64,000 bases of DNA from Nitrosomonas marina (GTDB taxonomy: Bacteria > Pseudomonadota > Gammaproteobacteria > Burkholderiales > Nitrosomonadaceae): the NCBI RefSeq assembly GCF_900111605.1, contig NZ_FOIA01000005.1, positions 62,001 through 126,000 on the forward strand, written 5' to 3'. The notes under the pieces are model-generated. The model saw nothing but the letters and a program-made list of their open reading frames with translations. It was not told the DNA's origin and did not search any database. Positions 42,752 to 52,886 of this stretch are shown in pieces (position 1 is the stretch's first letter; each line of letters starts with the position of its first letter). Made by a program: the position numbers and the translations under genes.

Positions 42752-44456
42752 TACGGATGCGAAACTCATGAATCAGCTAACAACCCGCTTCGACGCTGTT
42801 ATCGACAGATTGCCGTGCGACAGTATTAGTACCGTATCAGTGGCTCCGGAGCAGATTGCTGACACCCTGAAATTTCTGAAATATACTGCGACACCGCGAT
42901 ATGAGATGCTTTTCGATCTTTCCGCAATCGACGATACAGAACGCAACAGCAAATTGACAGTATTTTATCAACTGTTATCGCTATCCGGTAATACGGACCT
43001 GCGTATTAAGGTGCACGTACCTTCAAACGCTCCGGTATTGCCCAGCATCTGCTCTGTCTGGCAATGTGCCAACTGGTACGAGCGCGAACTCTACGACATG
43101 TTCGGTATTTATATCAGCGATCACCCAAACCTGCAGCGTATTCTGATGCCTGAATACTGGGAGGGCCATCCTCTGCGCAAGGAACATCCGAGTCGCGCCA
43201 CGGAAATGGCGCCCTACAGTCTTCCGGAAGAACGATATCGTACAATCATGGAGAGCTATCGTGCCGAGGATTATCACGAGCCCGGAAGCGCTGAAAATGA
43301 AATCACGCTGAATATCGGCCCCACGCATCCCGGCACCCACGGTTTGCTGCGCCTGGTTGTCCGGCTGGAAGGTGAAACAATCCGCAGTGTACGTCCGGAG
43401 ATCGGTTTCCACCATCGCGGTGCTGAAAAAATGGCCGAACGCCAGACGTATCACAGCTATATTCCCTATACCGACCGGATCGATTATCTCTCCGGTGTAC
43501 AGAATGAATTGCCCTATGTCCTGGCAGTCGAGCAACTAGCCGGAATTGAAGTGCCGGAACGGGCGCAGGTCATGCGCGTCATGCTCTGCGAACTGTTTCG
43601 TATCTCCAGTCATCTGGTTTGGCTGGCCAGCTATTCACATGACCTGGGTGCGTTGGCCCCGCCATTTTACACCTTTCGCGATCGCGAATATCTGTTCGAT
43701 GTTATGGAGATGATAACGGGTGGCCGCATGCATCCGGCTTTCTTCCGTATCGGCGGCGTTGCCCTGGACCTACCGGAGGGGTGGAACCCAGCACTACGGG
43801 CTTTTTTAAAGCGCATGCCTGATGCGGTCGATGAATACCAGGCATTACTGACCGGAAATACTATTATGCGTCGCCGCAGCCGTGGCATCGGCATAATGTC
43901 CGCGCAGAATGCAATTGACTGGGGAATCAGCGGCCCCAATCTACGCGCCAGCGGGGTTGACTGGGATTTGCGTAAACGCCGCCCCTACAGCGGCTACGAA
44001 CACTATGATTTCGATGTGCCGACTGCTACAGAAGGCGATTCGCTGGCCCGCGCCGAATTACGACTGGAAGAAATTCGTCAAAGCCTGCGTATTGTCGAAC
44101 AGGCAATGGCAAATATGCCGGAAGGGCCAGTACTCTCCGACCAGGCACGTTACGCCTTTGCGAGAAAAGCGGCAACGTTGCAGGACATTGAAACGCTGAT
44201 TCATCATTTTATCACTGTAGGGCATGGCATGACGTTTCCTGCAGGAGAAAGCCTGTTTATTACTGAGGCACCCAAAGGCATGAATGGCTATTATGTGGTC
44301 AGTAATGGCACCGAACACCCACACCGTCTGCGCATCCGCACGCCTTCTTTTCCGCACATGCAGGCGCTGGCGTTACTAGCAACCGGGCATTTTCTCGCTG
44401 ACCTGTTTGCCATTCTCGGGTCCATTGATTATATCCTGGCTGATATCGACCGTTAA
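42744..44456 (+). CDS. nuoCD: NADH-quinone oxidoreductase fused subunit C/D
   Basis: Two complex I peripheral-arm subunits in one 570-residue chain: a 30-kDa NuoC domain (about 15-180, with [19 protein letters not shown]) joined to a 49-kDa NuoD domain (about 190-570, opening [17 protein letters not shown], with the quinone-site His in that motif and ending ILADIDR). Fusion is known from E. coli and relatives; betaproteobacteria normally have separate nuoC and nuoD. It overlaps nuoB by 8 bp. Confidence 0.95.
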   Translation: MADTDAKLMNQLTTRFDAVIDRLPCDSISTVSVAPEQIADTLKFLKYTATPRYEMLFDLSAIDDTERNSKLTVFYQLLSLSGNTDLRIKVHVPSNAPVLPSICSVWQCANWYERELYDMFGIYISDHPNLQRILMPEYWEGHPLRKEHPSRATEMAPYSLPEERYRTIMESYRAEDYHEPGSAENEITLNIGPTHPGTHGLLRLVVRLEGETIRSVRPEIGFHHRGAEKMAERQTYHSYIPYTDRIDYLSGVQNELPYVLAVEQLAGIEVPERAQVMRVMLCELFRISSHLVWLASYSHDLGALAPPFYTFRDREYLFDVMEMITGGRMHPAFFRIGGVALDLPEGWNPALRAFLKRMPDAVDEYQALLTGNTIMRRRSRGIGIMSAQNAIDWGISGPNLRASGVDWDLRKRRPYSGYEHYDFDVPTATEGDSLARAELRLEEIRQSLRIVEQAMANMPEGPVLSDQARYAFARKAATLQDIETLIHHFITVGHGMTFPAGESLFITEAPKGMNGYYVVSNGTEHPHRLRIRTPSFPHMQALALLATGHFLADLFAILGSIDYILADIDR

Positions 44457-44469
44457 CGGGAGCGTTCGT

Positions 44470-44946
44470 ATGACTGATATAGATACATTGCAAAAAGATT
44501 TGGCCAATCTGCCACCCGATCATCCGGATCGCCGGGAAGCAGCGGTACCGGCCATGCTGTCCTTGCAATCCGAAACCGGATATCTTGACGACGCCGCCAT
44601 TGAAAAAATTGCCGAAGTCACTGGCTTGTCCTCAACAGAGATTGAAGAACTGGCGACATTTTACAGCCTGATTTACCGTTGCCCGACTGGACGCCATATT
44701 GTCCAGATATGCGACAGCGTTTGTTGCAGCATGCGCGGCGCGGACCAGCTACTGACCGCAGCCGAAAACTATCTCGGTGCTCCCCTTGGCGGCCTCGCGT
44801 CAGAATGCGCGCCAACCGTCTTGCCAAGCATCTGTCTGGGCCTGTGTGACAAGGCACCTGCAGCCCTGGTTGACGGCGAAGCTGCAGGCCCTTTGAATCG
44901 CACATTGCTGGAAACACTACTGAAACGTCTACAAACAGAAGAATAG
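44470..44946 (+). CDS. nuoE: NADH-quinone oxidoreductase subunit E
   Basis: Thioredoxin-fold subunit that holds the 2Fe-2S cluster N1a. The 158-residue protein has the cysteine pairs C-x4-C in CDSVCCSMRG and C-x3-C in CLGLCDKAPA. ATG 44470 follows GGGAG; an upstream in-frame start at 44407 would overlap nuoCD deeply and is rejected. nuoF begins 3 bp after its stop. Confidence 0.94.
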   Translation: MTDIDTLQKDLANLPPDHPDRREAAVPAMLSLQSETGYLDDAAIEKIAEVTGLSSTEIEELATFYSLIYRCPTGRHIVQICDSVCCSMRGADQLLTAAENYLGAPLGGLASECAPTVLPSICLGLCDKAPAALVDGEAAGPLNRTLLETLLKRLQTEE

Positions 44947-44949
44947 TGT

Positions 44950-46233
44950 ATGGAAGCCATATTGACGCGTCATCTCGATCAAGACAATCCGCAGAATCTG
45001 GCCGCTTACCAGGCTACTGGGGGTTATCGCAGTCTGAATACCGCATTTGATCTCAAACCTGAAAAAATAATTGAAACAGTGGAAGCTGCCAATCTACGCG
45101 GTCGGGGCGGCGCCGGTTTTTCATGCGGAATGAAATGGCGTTTGCGGGGAGCAGATGCGCCGTCACCGCGTTATCTGGTATGTAATCTTGATGAATCCGA
45201 ACCGGGCACATTCAAGGATCGTTACCTGCTTTACGGCGCTCCACATGCCATTATTGAGTCCGTTATTGTTTCTGCCTTCGCACTCCAGGCCGAACGCGCT
45301 TTTATATTTGTCAGGGGCGAGTACGCCAAAGGTGGCCACAGGCTGATTCAGGCAATCCGTGAAGCGGAAACAGCCGGATTGTTGGGACGCAATCTCGGGG
45401 GCAGCGGTTTTGATCTGCATATCGACGTTCACCTCAGTGGCGGACGGTATATCTGTGGCGAGGAAACCGCCCAGATCAATGCCATCGAAGGCAAACGCCC
45501 CAATCCACGTCCTAAAATTCCGCGTCCGAGCACGCACGGGCTCTGGGGACAACCTACGACTACCAATAATGTCGAAACTCTGGTCAATGTGCCGCATATA
45601 CTGATGAACGGTGCCGAATGGTTTCGCCGTCTTGGTATCAATGGCGGCTGCGGAACGAAGCTGTTCTGCATCAGTGGTAAAGTAAAGCATCCGGGTGTAT
45701 TCGAATTGCCCTGCGGCACGCCGGCAAGGGAATTGATCTATAAACATGCTGGAGGTTTGGATAATGACGAGAGAACGTTGCTCGGTTTTCTGCCCGGCGG
45801 TGCTTCAACTCCATTTTTGCTGCCCCAGCATCTGGATGTACCCATGGATTTCGATCCGGTTGCCGAAGCAGGTTCCCGGCTCGGTACAGGCAGTCTGATT
45901 ATTCTGGACGACACCACCTGTCCGATCGAAACCGTGTTGAATCTCACGCGCTTCTTTGCGCGCGAATCCTGTGGATTCTGCACTCCCTGCCGCGACGGGT
46001 TGCCCTACCTGGTACAAATTCTGAACGCCATTGCAACCGGGAATGGTTCAGCCGATGATCTGGCACTGCTGGATGAACTCTGTTCCACAATAGCAACGCA
46101 ATCCTTTTGCGCTTTTGCACCCGGAGCGGTCATGCCACTCGTCAGCAGCCTTAAAGATTTTCATGAACACTACGAGCAGCATATCATAACCCAACGCTGC
46201 CCATTCGATGCTAGCAGAAAGGAAGCGGTATAA
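44950..46233 (+). CDS. nuoF: NADH-quinone oxidoreductase subunit F
   Basis: NADH- and FMN-binding subunit where electrons enter. The 427 residues include the glycine-rich NADH loop RGRGGAGFSCGMKW (about 49-62), the FMN-binding GAGAYICGEET-like segment (here SGGRYICGEETAQINAIEG), and cluster N3 cysteines in ESCGFCTPCRDG with the fourth further on. It lies between nuoE and nuoG with 1-3 bp gaps. Confidence 0.95.
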   Translation: MEAILTRHLDQDNPQNLAAYQATGGYRSLNTAFDLKPEKIIETVEAANLRGRGGAGFSCGMKWRLRGADAPSPRYLVCNLDESEPGTFKDRYLLYGAPHAIIESVIVSAFALQAERAFIFVRGEYAKGGHRLIQAIREAETAGLLGRNLGGSGFDLHIDVHLSGGRYICGEETAQINAIEGKRPNPRPKIPRPSTHGLWGQPTTTNNVETLVNVPHILMNGAEWFRRLGINGGCGTKLFCISGKVKHPGVFELPCGTPARELIYKHAGGLDNDERTLLGFLPGGASTPFLLPQHLDVPMDFDPVAEAGSRLGTGSLIILDDTTCPIETVLNLTRFFARESCGFCTPCRDGLPYLVQILNAIATGNGSADDLALLDELCSTIATQSFCAFAPGAVMPLVSSLKDFHEHYEQHIITQRCPFDASRKEAV

Positions 46234-46234
46234 A

Positions 46235-48544
46235 ATGGATACATTTCTGATTGACGGCCAAAGCGTTACATTCGAACCCGGAGAAAATATTCTGCAGGCC
46301 GCGCTGGAAGCGGATATCCAGATTCCACATTTTTGCTATCACGCTGCGCTTGGCAGTCTGGGTGCATGCCGTCTCTGTGCTGTCGAAATCAACCCCAAGG
46401 ATTCTGATAAAAACGCACGCGTGGTTATGGCCTGCCTTGAACCCGCCCAAAAAGGGTTGGAAGTATCGCTCTCAGCCGCAGCAGCGCAACAGGTCAGAAG
46501 GCATGTTATCGAGCTGCTGATGATCAATCACCCTCATGACTGTCCCATCTGTGATGAAGGAGGTGAGTGTCATCTGCAGGAAATGACTGTTGCCTGTGGT
46601 CCGTCTTACCGACGCTACCGTGGTAACAAGCGCACCTTCCCAAACCAGGATCTTGGCCCGTTGATCCACCATGAAATGAACCGATGCATCACCTGCTACC
46701 GTTGCACACGTTTTTACCAGGACTATGCATTGGGCAATGACCTTGGTGCCATGCGCTTGCGTAACGAAGTGTATTTCGGCCGCTTTCAGGATGGCCCGCT
46801 GGAAAACCCCTTTGCCGGCAACCTGGTTGAAATCTGTCCGACTGGCGTATTTACCGATGCTGTCTTTCGTCAGCATTTTGCACGCACCTGGGATTTAAAA
46901 ACCGCACCGTCCATTTGCCCACATTGCAGCGTCGGCTGCAATACACTGCCGGGAGCCCGGGATGGCACGCTACGCAGAGTGCGTAATCGCGCACACCAAG
47001 AATTGAACCGCTGGTTTATTTGCGACAGGGGGCGATACGGCCATCAGTATAGTGAACACAATACCCGGCCCTTGTCACCACGCGTTTCAGGAATCAATAC
47101 AGATTACCGGAGTGCTCTTGCCGCGGCAGCCAGAAAAATACAGGCTGCAGCGGAACGTACTGGCGGAATCGGATCCGTGCGCGAAGATCTGGAAGGCAAC
47201 GTGATGCTTCGGAGTTTGTTAAATGATTTGAAAGGCATTTTTACGGCATTCAATGATCCCGAACTGGAAGCAGCAACGCTCACCGCTGTCAGCCGGATGC
47301 AGGAACTCGACAATACACCGCATCTCGCAGCCCTGGAGCAGATTGACGCTGCTTTAATTACAGGCGATCTGACCGTTCATGCACCAATGATTGACCTTGC
47401 CTTGCGCCAGGCCTGGCGCAATGGCGCCAAACTGGCCATGCTGCACAGCAGCGTTGCGCCATTGACGCAATTCGCATCCACGGCTGCAACTGTAGCCCCC
47501 CGTGAAATACACGATATGCTAACGCAACTGTACAGGCAGATTAGCAGACAACCCGAGACTAACGATGCAGTCACTCAAACTATAAAAACAATCGCTGCAA
47601 CACTGTCACAGGCACGCCAGCCTCTGATGGCCGGTGTTGTAGAAACTTCGACTGCACAAGACATAATCGCGCTGGCGGAGTTGGCTAAAGCATTCGAGCC
47701 AGCAGCACAGCTCATATATGTATTACCCGGCCCCAATGCCTACGGCGCCGCCCTGCTTTCCGCGGCGGGCGATACAGTTAGTTTGCTGAAAGCAGTTGAA
47801 CGAGGCGAAGTCCAGACACTGATCGTGGCCGGCAGCGATCCGTTCAGCGAGCCACGTTCCGGAGCACGCTGGCGCGTAGCACGCCAAAAAATTAATACAC
47901 TGATTGTACTGGACTGTATCGCAACCGCTACGGCAGAGGCAGCCGATATACTGATTCCCGTTGCCGCCTGGCCTGAGCGTAGCGGCACATTTGTCAATTA
48001 CGAAGGTCGTGCCCAGGGATTTTCCACAGTATTTCATCGTCCGGAATATCTACCCAGCACAGCAGATATCATCTCAGAGATATCCCGCTTGCTGGAAAAC
48101 CAGCTCTGTGATGCCGCATCCATGCTACAGGACAGCTTTCCCGGTTTTCAAGCACCAACACCCGGTACGCCAGGTGTACAGATTTCCGCCCAACACTTGC
48201 CCATACGAAATAACGAATTGATGCAAACCGAGCCGTACTCATCCGATAACGGCTGGCAAGCAGCACTGACAAGCTGGTTAGGCGACGAACCGCTCGCCGG
48301 CTTTTCTCCCGCGCTGACGGAACTTGCACCTCCAGACACAGCACTGATCAATCCTGAATCAGCCGCTCGTGCCAGTTTAAAAAGCGGTAGCAGCGTCAGA
48401 CTATGGAATTCTGTCTATTCTGTGGAAACATGCGTACAAATCAACCCGAGCGTTGCAAATGAGACTATCGCCATCCCGCGCAGCATGCTTGTCCGACTGG
48501 GTATCGGCCATGGAGATTCGCTTAATCTGGAGCAACTTGTATGA
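46235..48544 (+). CDS. nuoG: NADH-quinone oxidoreductase subunit G
   Basis: Large iron-sulfur subunit of 769 residues. In order: a 2Fe-2S ferredoxin domain (CRLCAVEI...), the His/Cys cluster region CPICDEGGECHLQEM, cysteines CITCYRC, and then C-x2-C-x3-C-x27-C in CPHCSVGC...FICDRG, the spacing of the extra cluster N7 known from E. coli and Thermus. The C-terminal molybdopterin-oxidoreductase-like domain is degenerate as usual. ATG 46235 follows GGAAGC; it starts one base after the nuoF stop. nuoH overlaps its end by 4 bp (ATGA). Confidence 0.95.
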   Translation: MDTFLIDGQSVTFEPGENILQAALEADIQIPHFCYHAALGSLGACRLCAVEINPKDSDKNARVVMACLEPAQKGLEVSLSAAAAQQVRRHVIELLMINHPHDCPICDEGGECHLQEMTVACGPSYRRYRGNKRTFPNQDLGPLIHHEMNRCITCYRCTRFYQDYALGNDLGAMRLRNEVYFGRFQDGPLENPFAGNLVEICPTGVFTDAVFRQHFARTWDLKTAPSICPHCSVGCNTLPGARDGTLRRVRNRAHQELNRWFICDRGRYGHQYSEHNTRPLSPRVSGINTDYRSALAAAARKIQAAAERTGGIGSVREDLEGNVMLRSLLNDLKGIFTAFNDPELEAATLTAVSRMQELDNTPHLAALEQIDAALITGDLTVHAPMIDLALRQAWRNGAKLAMLHSSVAPLTQFASTAATVAPREIHDMLTQLYRQISRQPETNDAVTQTIKTIAATLSQARQPLMAGVVETSTAQDIIALAELAKAFEPAAQLIYVLPGPNAYGAALLSAAGDTVSLLKAVERGEVQTLIVAGSDPFSEPRSGARWRVARQKINTLIVLDCIATATAEAADILIPVAAWPERSGTFVNYEGRAQGFSTVFHRPEYLPSTADIISEISRLLENQLCDAASMLQDSFPGFQAPTPGTPGVQISAQHLPIRNNELMQTEPYSSDNGWQAALTSWLGDEPLAGFSPALTELAPPDTALINPESAARASLKSGSSVRLWNSVYSVETCVQINPSVANETIAIPRSMLVRLGIGHGDSLNLEQLV

Positions 48545-49503
48545 CGATTACCCAATGGCTGTTTGCATTCTCAATACTGTTGCTGGTTCTGCTTTCGCTG
48601 TTTTTAATTGCTGCATTCATGGTATATGCAGAACGGCGTGTACTGGCCTTGTTGCAAGACCGGCTCGGCCCGAACCGCGCCGGGCCCTTCGGGTTGTTGC
48701 AACCTGTCGCTGATCTTCTCAAGCTGATCACCAAAGAGCATTTCACTCCCCCTTTTGCTGATCGCAGTATCTATACTATTGCACCGATCATTGTACCTTT
48801 TACTGCACTACTGAGTTTCGCTGTCGTACCCGTCGATGATGGCTGGTGGCTGGCTGACATCAACATCGCGTTGTTGTTTGTTCTGGCACTCTCATCGCTG
48901 CGGGTTTACGGCATCATGCTTGGCGGATGGGCCTCAAACAGCAAATATCCCCTGTTTGGCGGTCTAAGGTCCGCGGCGCAGATGATCAGCTACGAATTAC
49001 CAATGGGGCTTGCGCTTATGGGCGTAGTGATGCTAAGCGGATCATTCAGTCTGGTCGATATTGTCGCAGCCCAGTCGTTACCTTTTATTTTTTTGCAGCC
49101 AATTGGCTTTTTTATATTTCTGGTTTGTGGCATTGCAGAGACAAACCGCCTGCCATTTGATCTTCCCGAAGCGGAAAATGAACTGGCTGCAGGTTATAAC
49201 ACCGAATATGGTGGTATTCAGTTTGCGCTCTTTTTCTTAGGTGAATACATAGGTGTTTTGCTGATTGCCGCACTTGCAACCGTACTGTTTCTGGGCGGAT
49301 GGCATGGTCCCTGGCTGCCAGGTGTCTGTTGGTTTGCAATAAAAATGCTGATATTGATTCTTCTGTTCTTCTGGCTGCGTACAAGCATGCCCAGGTTGCG
49401 TTACGATCAGTTGATGAGCTTTGGCTGGAAACTGTTATTGCCTGCGGCACTGATTAACCTCATGATAACTGCCGTAATCGGGCTGTTCTGGATAAAAGGC
49501 TGA
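48541..49503 (+). CDS. nuoH: NADH-quinone oxidoreductase subunit H
   Basis: Membrane subunit that forms the quinone chamber with NuoB/D. The 320-residue protein has eight hydrophobic helices, the YAERRVLALLQDRLGPNRAGPFG loop (split here by length) and the ETNRLPFDLPEAENELAAGYNTEY loop with the conserved acidic residues. It overlaps nuoG by four bases. Confidence 0.96.
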   Translation: MTITQWLFAFSILLLVLLSLFLIAAFMVYAERRVLALLQDRLGPNRAGPFGLLQPVADLLKLITKEHFTPPFADRSIYTIAPIIVPFTALLSFAVVPVDDGWWLADINIALLFVLALSSLRVYGIMLGGWASNSKYPLFGGLRSAAQMISYELPMGLALMGVVMLSGSFSLVDIVAAQSLPFIFLQPIGFFIFLVCGIAETNRLPFDLPEAENELAAGYNTEYGGIQFALFFLGEYIGVLLIAALATVLFLGGWHGPWLPGVCWFAIKMLILILLFFWLRTSMPRLRYDQLMSFGWKLLLPAALINLMITAVIGLFWIKG

Positions 49504-49506
49504 TTC

Positions 49507-50061
49507 ATGCTAAAAAAACCGACCCCATCTTACCAATCAAGGCATGGAACCGGATTACTACGATCACTATGGACAGTGCTTCGCCATGCATTTACCAAAC
49601 GCGATACGATACCTTACCCTGACGTAAAGCGCCCTTTGCCAGCCCGCTGGCGTGGACGCATCGTGCTGACGCGCGACCCTGACGGCGAGGAACGTTGTGT
49701 AGCCTGCTATCTCTGTTCGGCGGTTTGTCCCGTGGACTGCATCCATCTGCAGTCGCGGCAACTGGACGAAGGGCGGCGCTACCCTGAAACTTTCACCATT
49801 GATTTCAGCCGCTGCATTTTTTGTGGGTTTTGCGAGGAAGCCTGTCCAACGCTGGCCATCCAGCTGACACCGGATTTTGAAATGTGTGAAAAACACCATG
49901 CAAGCCTGGTTTACGACAAACAGCAATTATTGATTGACGGGCAGGGAAAACATCCCGGTTACAATTTTTATCGCCGCGCTGGCGTAGCTATAGCCGGCAA
50001 GGCAATTGGTGAAGCTGAGTGCGACACCCCGCCCGTTGATCGGGACAGCAACTTACCATAA
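49507..50061 (+). CDS. nuoI: NADH-quinone oxidoreductase subunit I
   Basis: 8Fe ferredoxin-like subunit carrying N6a and N6b. The 184-residue protein has two CxxCxxxCP sets: [15 protein letters not shown] and [12 protein letters not shown]. Blocks such as [19 protein letters not shown] and [12 protein letters not shown] are close to E. coli NuoI (about 180 residues), which is longer than the usual betaproteobacterial form. It begins 3 bp after nuoH. Confidence 0.95.
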   Translation: MLKKPTPSYQSRHGTGLLRSLWTVLRHAFTKRDTIPYPDVKRPLPARWRGRIVLTRDPDGEERCVACYLCSAVCPVDCIHLQSRQLDEGRRYPETFTIDFSRCIFCGFCEEACPTLAIQLTPDFEMCEKHHASLVYDKQQLLIDGQGKHPGYNFYRRAGVAIAGKAIGEAECDTPPVDRDSNLP

Positions 50062-50130
50062 TCTGCATGATGTACACGAGAATATATAGCAAGGATAATT
50101 TGAAACTGTATCGAATCTGTGGAAACAGTT

Positions 50131-50625
50131 ATGTATGAAATTATTTTTTATCTTACCGCTACTGTTACCGTGCTGGCAGCCGGTTCGATACTGATCGTTC
50201 GAAACCCGATACACGCAGCACTGTATCTTGTCGTTGCCTTACTGGCGCTGGCACTGTTGTTTTTCCTGCTCGGCGCCCCATTGATGGCTGCACTGCAAGT
50301 CATGATTTATGCAGGCGCCATCATGGTGTTATTTTTATTTTTGATTATGGTAATGAATCTGCGGCCCACACAGGAACAACTGCCGATTTTCTCTGCTGGC
50401 TGGAAAGGACCTGCTCTTTTGGCATTGATTCTATGGCTGGAATTGCTGGTGTTATTTTTTGGACTTTTACCCGAATCAACAGATGAAACAATCACAGTTA
50501 TCGAACCCAAAGTGGTCGGCGAATCGTTATTCGGGCCTTATCTTCTGGTGGTGGAAGCTGCGGCTGTTTTACTGCTGGCCGCGCTCATTGCCGTACTTTA
50601 TCTCAGCCGAAAGAAGCGCTTATGA
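50131..50625 (+). CDS. nuoJ: NADH-quinone oxidoreductase subunit J
   Basis: Membrane subunit of about 164 residues with five hydrophobic helices; the third, with its pi-bulge, reads YAGAIMVLFLFLIMVMNL. ATG 50131 is chosen over an in-frame GTG at 50119; neither has a strong ribosome site. The 69-bp gap to nuoI is the largest inside the operon. nuoK overlaps its end by 4 bp. Confidence 0.94.
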   Translation: MYEIIFYLTATVTVLAAGSILIVRNPIHAALYLVVALLALALLFFLLGAPLMAALQVMIYAGAIMVLFLFLIMVMNLRPTQEQLPIFSAGWKGPALLALILWLELLVLFFGLLPESTDETITVIEPKVVGESLFGPYLLVVEAAAVLLLAALIAVLYLSRKKRL

Positions 50626-50945
50626 TCCCGCTCAGCCATAGTCTCATCATCGCCGCGTTGCTGTTCTCGCTGGGATTGCTGATCATCCTGGTTCGCCGCG
50701 AGCTGCTGTTTATTTTGATGGGACTGGAAGTTATGTTCAACGGCGCCGCGTTGACAGCCATAGCGGCCGGTCAGTACTGGAAGAACGCCGATGGTCAGAT
50801 ACTGACGATCTTCCTGACGGTTGTCACGGCCGCAGAACTGGCGATTGCGCTGATTCTGGTATGGCTCGCATTTGAGCACCTTAATACAACACGGGCAGAC
50901 AAATTAAACCTGCTCAAAGACAATATCGACAGAGGCCCGCCGTGA
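50622..50945 (+). CDS. nuoK: NADH-quinone oxidoreductase subunit K
   Basis: Small antiporter-like subunit with three membrane helices, 107 residues. Two helix glutamates important in proton transfer are visible in LMGLEVMFNGAAL and AAELAIALILV. It overlaps nuoJ (ATGA) and nuoL (GTGA) by four bases each, pointing to translational coupling. Confidence 0.95.
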   Translation: MIPLSHSLIIAALLFSLGLLIILVRRELLFILMGLEVMFNGAALTAIAAGQYWKNADGQILTIFLTVVTAAELAIALILVWLAFEHLNTTRADKLNLLKDNIDRGPP

Positions 50946-52882
50946 ATCAGTTGCTATGGCTGATACCCGGCGCACCCATCCTCGGCGCCTTGATCATCGT
51001 ATTGCTGGGTGGCTTCTTGCGATACAGACATGTCGCCGTTCTTGCCAGCTGCGCAGCAGCCGCAGCTTTTTTGACCGTGCTGTTGGCATGGCTTAACGGG
51101 GCTTCGAACACTCAGCCTTTGCAGCAAACAGTATACACCTGGATGGCGGTTGGTGATTGGCGCCCCACTGTCGGATTGATGCTTGACCGGCTCTCTCTGG
51201 TTATGGTCAGTGTCGTCAGCGGCGTCGGCTTTCTGATTCATCTCTATTCGATTGCTTTTATGGCGAAAGACAATGACTTTCGCCGCTATTATTTTTTTCT
51301 TAATCTGTTTTTAGGCGGCATGCTGTTGCTGGTACTGGCCGACAATCTGCTATTACTCTATCTGGGATGGGAACTGGTGGGACTCTGTTCATTTGCCTTA
51401 ATCGGGTTCTGGTACCGTGACCCTGTGCGTGCCTCTGCTGGGCGCAAGGCATTTATCACCACGCGCATCGGCGATCTGTTGCTGGCGCTTGGTATCTTTC
51501 TGCTGTTCAGTCAATTTAATACGCTATCGCTGCCAGTTTTGTTTGATGCCATCTCTGAACAGTGGCAATCTAATTCGCAACTGGCCGCAATTACAGCTTT
51601 TATGATTTTCGCCGGCGCTATCGGCAAATCAGCGCAGATTCCACTACAAGTCTGGTTGCCTGATGCGATGGCCGGACCGAGTCCTGTTTCCGCACTGATT
51701 CATGCCGCCACCATGGTGACAGCCGGCGTTTATCTGATTGCCCGTATGCATCCGCTATTTGAACTGACACCGCTGGTACAATGGACGGTAGCAGCCATTG
51801 GCGCGGTGACGGTACTTTATGGAGCCAGTTCGGCACTGGCGCAAAATGATTTGAAACGCGTACTGGCCTACTCAACAATCAGCCAGATCGGTTATATGTT
51901 TCTAGCGCTGGGCTGCGGCGCATATGCATTCGCGCTGTTTCATCTGGTTACACACGCTTTTTTTAAGTCTTTGCTGTTTCTCACCGCAGGTGCAATCATT
52001 CAGGCCAACAACGATGAACATGACATTCACCGTCTGGGAAGCCATGGCGGCCACTCTCTTCTGATGCACGGGTGCTTTCTGGTCGGCGCCGCTTCGCTTG
52101 CGGGCATCCCCGTGATCACCGCCGGGTTTTACAGCAAAGAAGCCATTCTGACCGCCGTCTGGCCGGCGTCGACCGGTCAGCTGCTCTGGGTTATTGCGGC
52201 GTTGGGTGCATTCCTAACCTCAATTTATATATTCCGGACGTATTTTCTGCTATTTCACAATTCTCAAAAGGCTGATTCAACTTCCCCCACCATCAATGGA
52301 TTAATGGCGTGGCCCCTGTACATCCTGGCTATACTCAGTATTACAGCCGGTTTTGTGGAGTTCCCGGCAGGATGGTCAGGACCACGACTCTGGAGTACCT
52401 GGCTTGAAAATGAATTTAGCGCAGCAAAACATCCACCGCTTGCGACAGTATACGTATTGCAGTTAATAGCCAGTTTACTGCCTCTACTGGGCGTGGGCAT
52501 TGCTTTTTTGCTGGCGCGCCGCGAAAAAGCAGGTTACCGCATTCCACTGTCGGATTTCTTGCGTGATGGCTGGAAATTTGATGCTACGTATAAAATTGTA
52601 CTGGTAGGCGGTTATTTCAAACTGGCCCATTTTTTTAAATTGATAGAGTCACTACTGATTGACGCTATGCTGCATAAAATGACACGCGGATACAAGGTTT
52701 TCGCCACATATTGTCGCACCGGATTCGAGTACGGCGTGCTGAATAGGGGATTGAATGGTTTGCTGTCGGGATTGCGTTTCGGACATGCGCAACTCAGCAC
52801 CGCACAAAATGGCCTGTTGAATCGTTATGCTCTGATGATTTGTACTGGGGCTGTCTTCTTATTGGGCTACTGGTTATGGTAA
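50942..52882 (+). CDS. nuoL: NADH-quinone oxidoreductase subunit L
   Basis: Largest proton-pumping subunit, 646 residues with about 16 membrane helices and the long lateral helix at the C-terminus. Conserved features: YLGWELVGLCSFALIGFW with its glutamate, the IGKSAQIPLQVWLPDAMAGP lysine segment, and HAATMVTAGVYL. The start is GTG, overlapping the nuoK stop. Confidence 0.96.
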   Translation: MNQLLWLIPGAPILGALIIVLLGGFLRYRHVAVLASCAAAAAFLTVLLAWLNGASNTQPLQQTVYTWMAVGDWRPTVGLMLDRLSLVMVSVVSGVGFLIHLYSIAFMAKDNDFRRYYFFLNLFLGGMLLLVLADNLLLLYLGWELVGLCSFALIGFWYRDPVRASAGRKAFITTRIGDLLLALGIFLLFSQFNTLSLPVLFDAISEQWQSNSQLAAITAFMIFAGAIGKSAQIPLQVWLPDAMAGPSPVSALIHAATMVTAGVYLIARMHPLFELTPLVQWTVAAIGAVTVLYGASSALAQNDLKRVLAYSTISQIGYMFLALGCGAYAFALFHLVTHAFFKSLLFLTAGAIIQANNDEHDIHRLGSHGGHSLLMHGCFLVGAASLAGIPVITAGFYSKEAILTAVWPASTGQLLWVIAALGAFLTSIYIFRTYFLLFHNSQKADSTSPTINGLMAWPLYILAILSITAGFVEFPAGWSGPRLWSTWLENEFSAAKHPPLATVYVLQLIASLLPLLGVGIAFLLARREKAGYRIPLSDFLRDGWKFDATYKIVLVGGYFKLAHFFKLIESLLIDAMLHKMTRGYKVFATYCRTGFEYGVLNRGLNGLLSGLRFGHAQLSTAQNGLLNRYALMICTGAVFLLGYWLW

Positions 52883-52886
52883 ATTT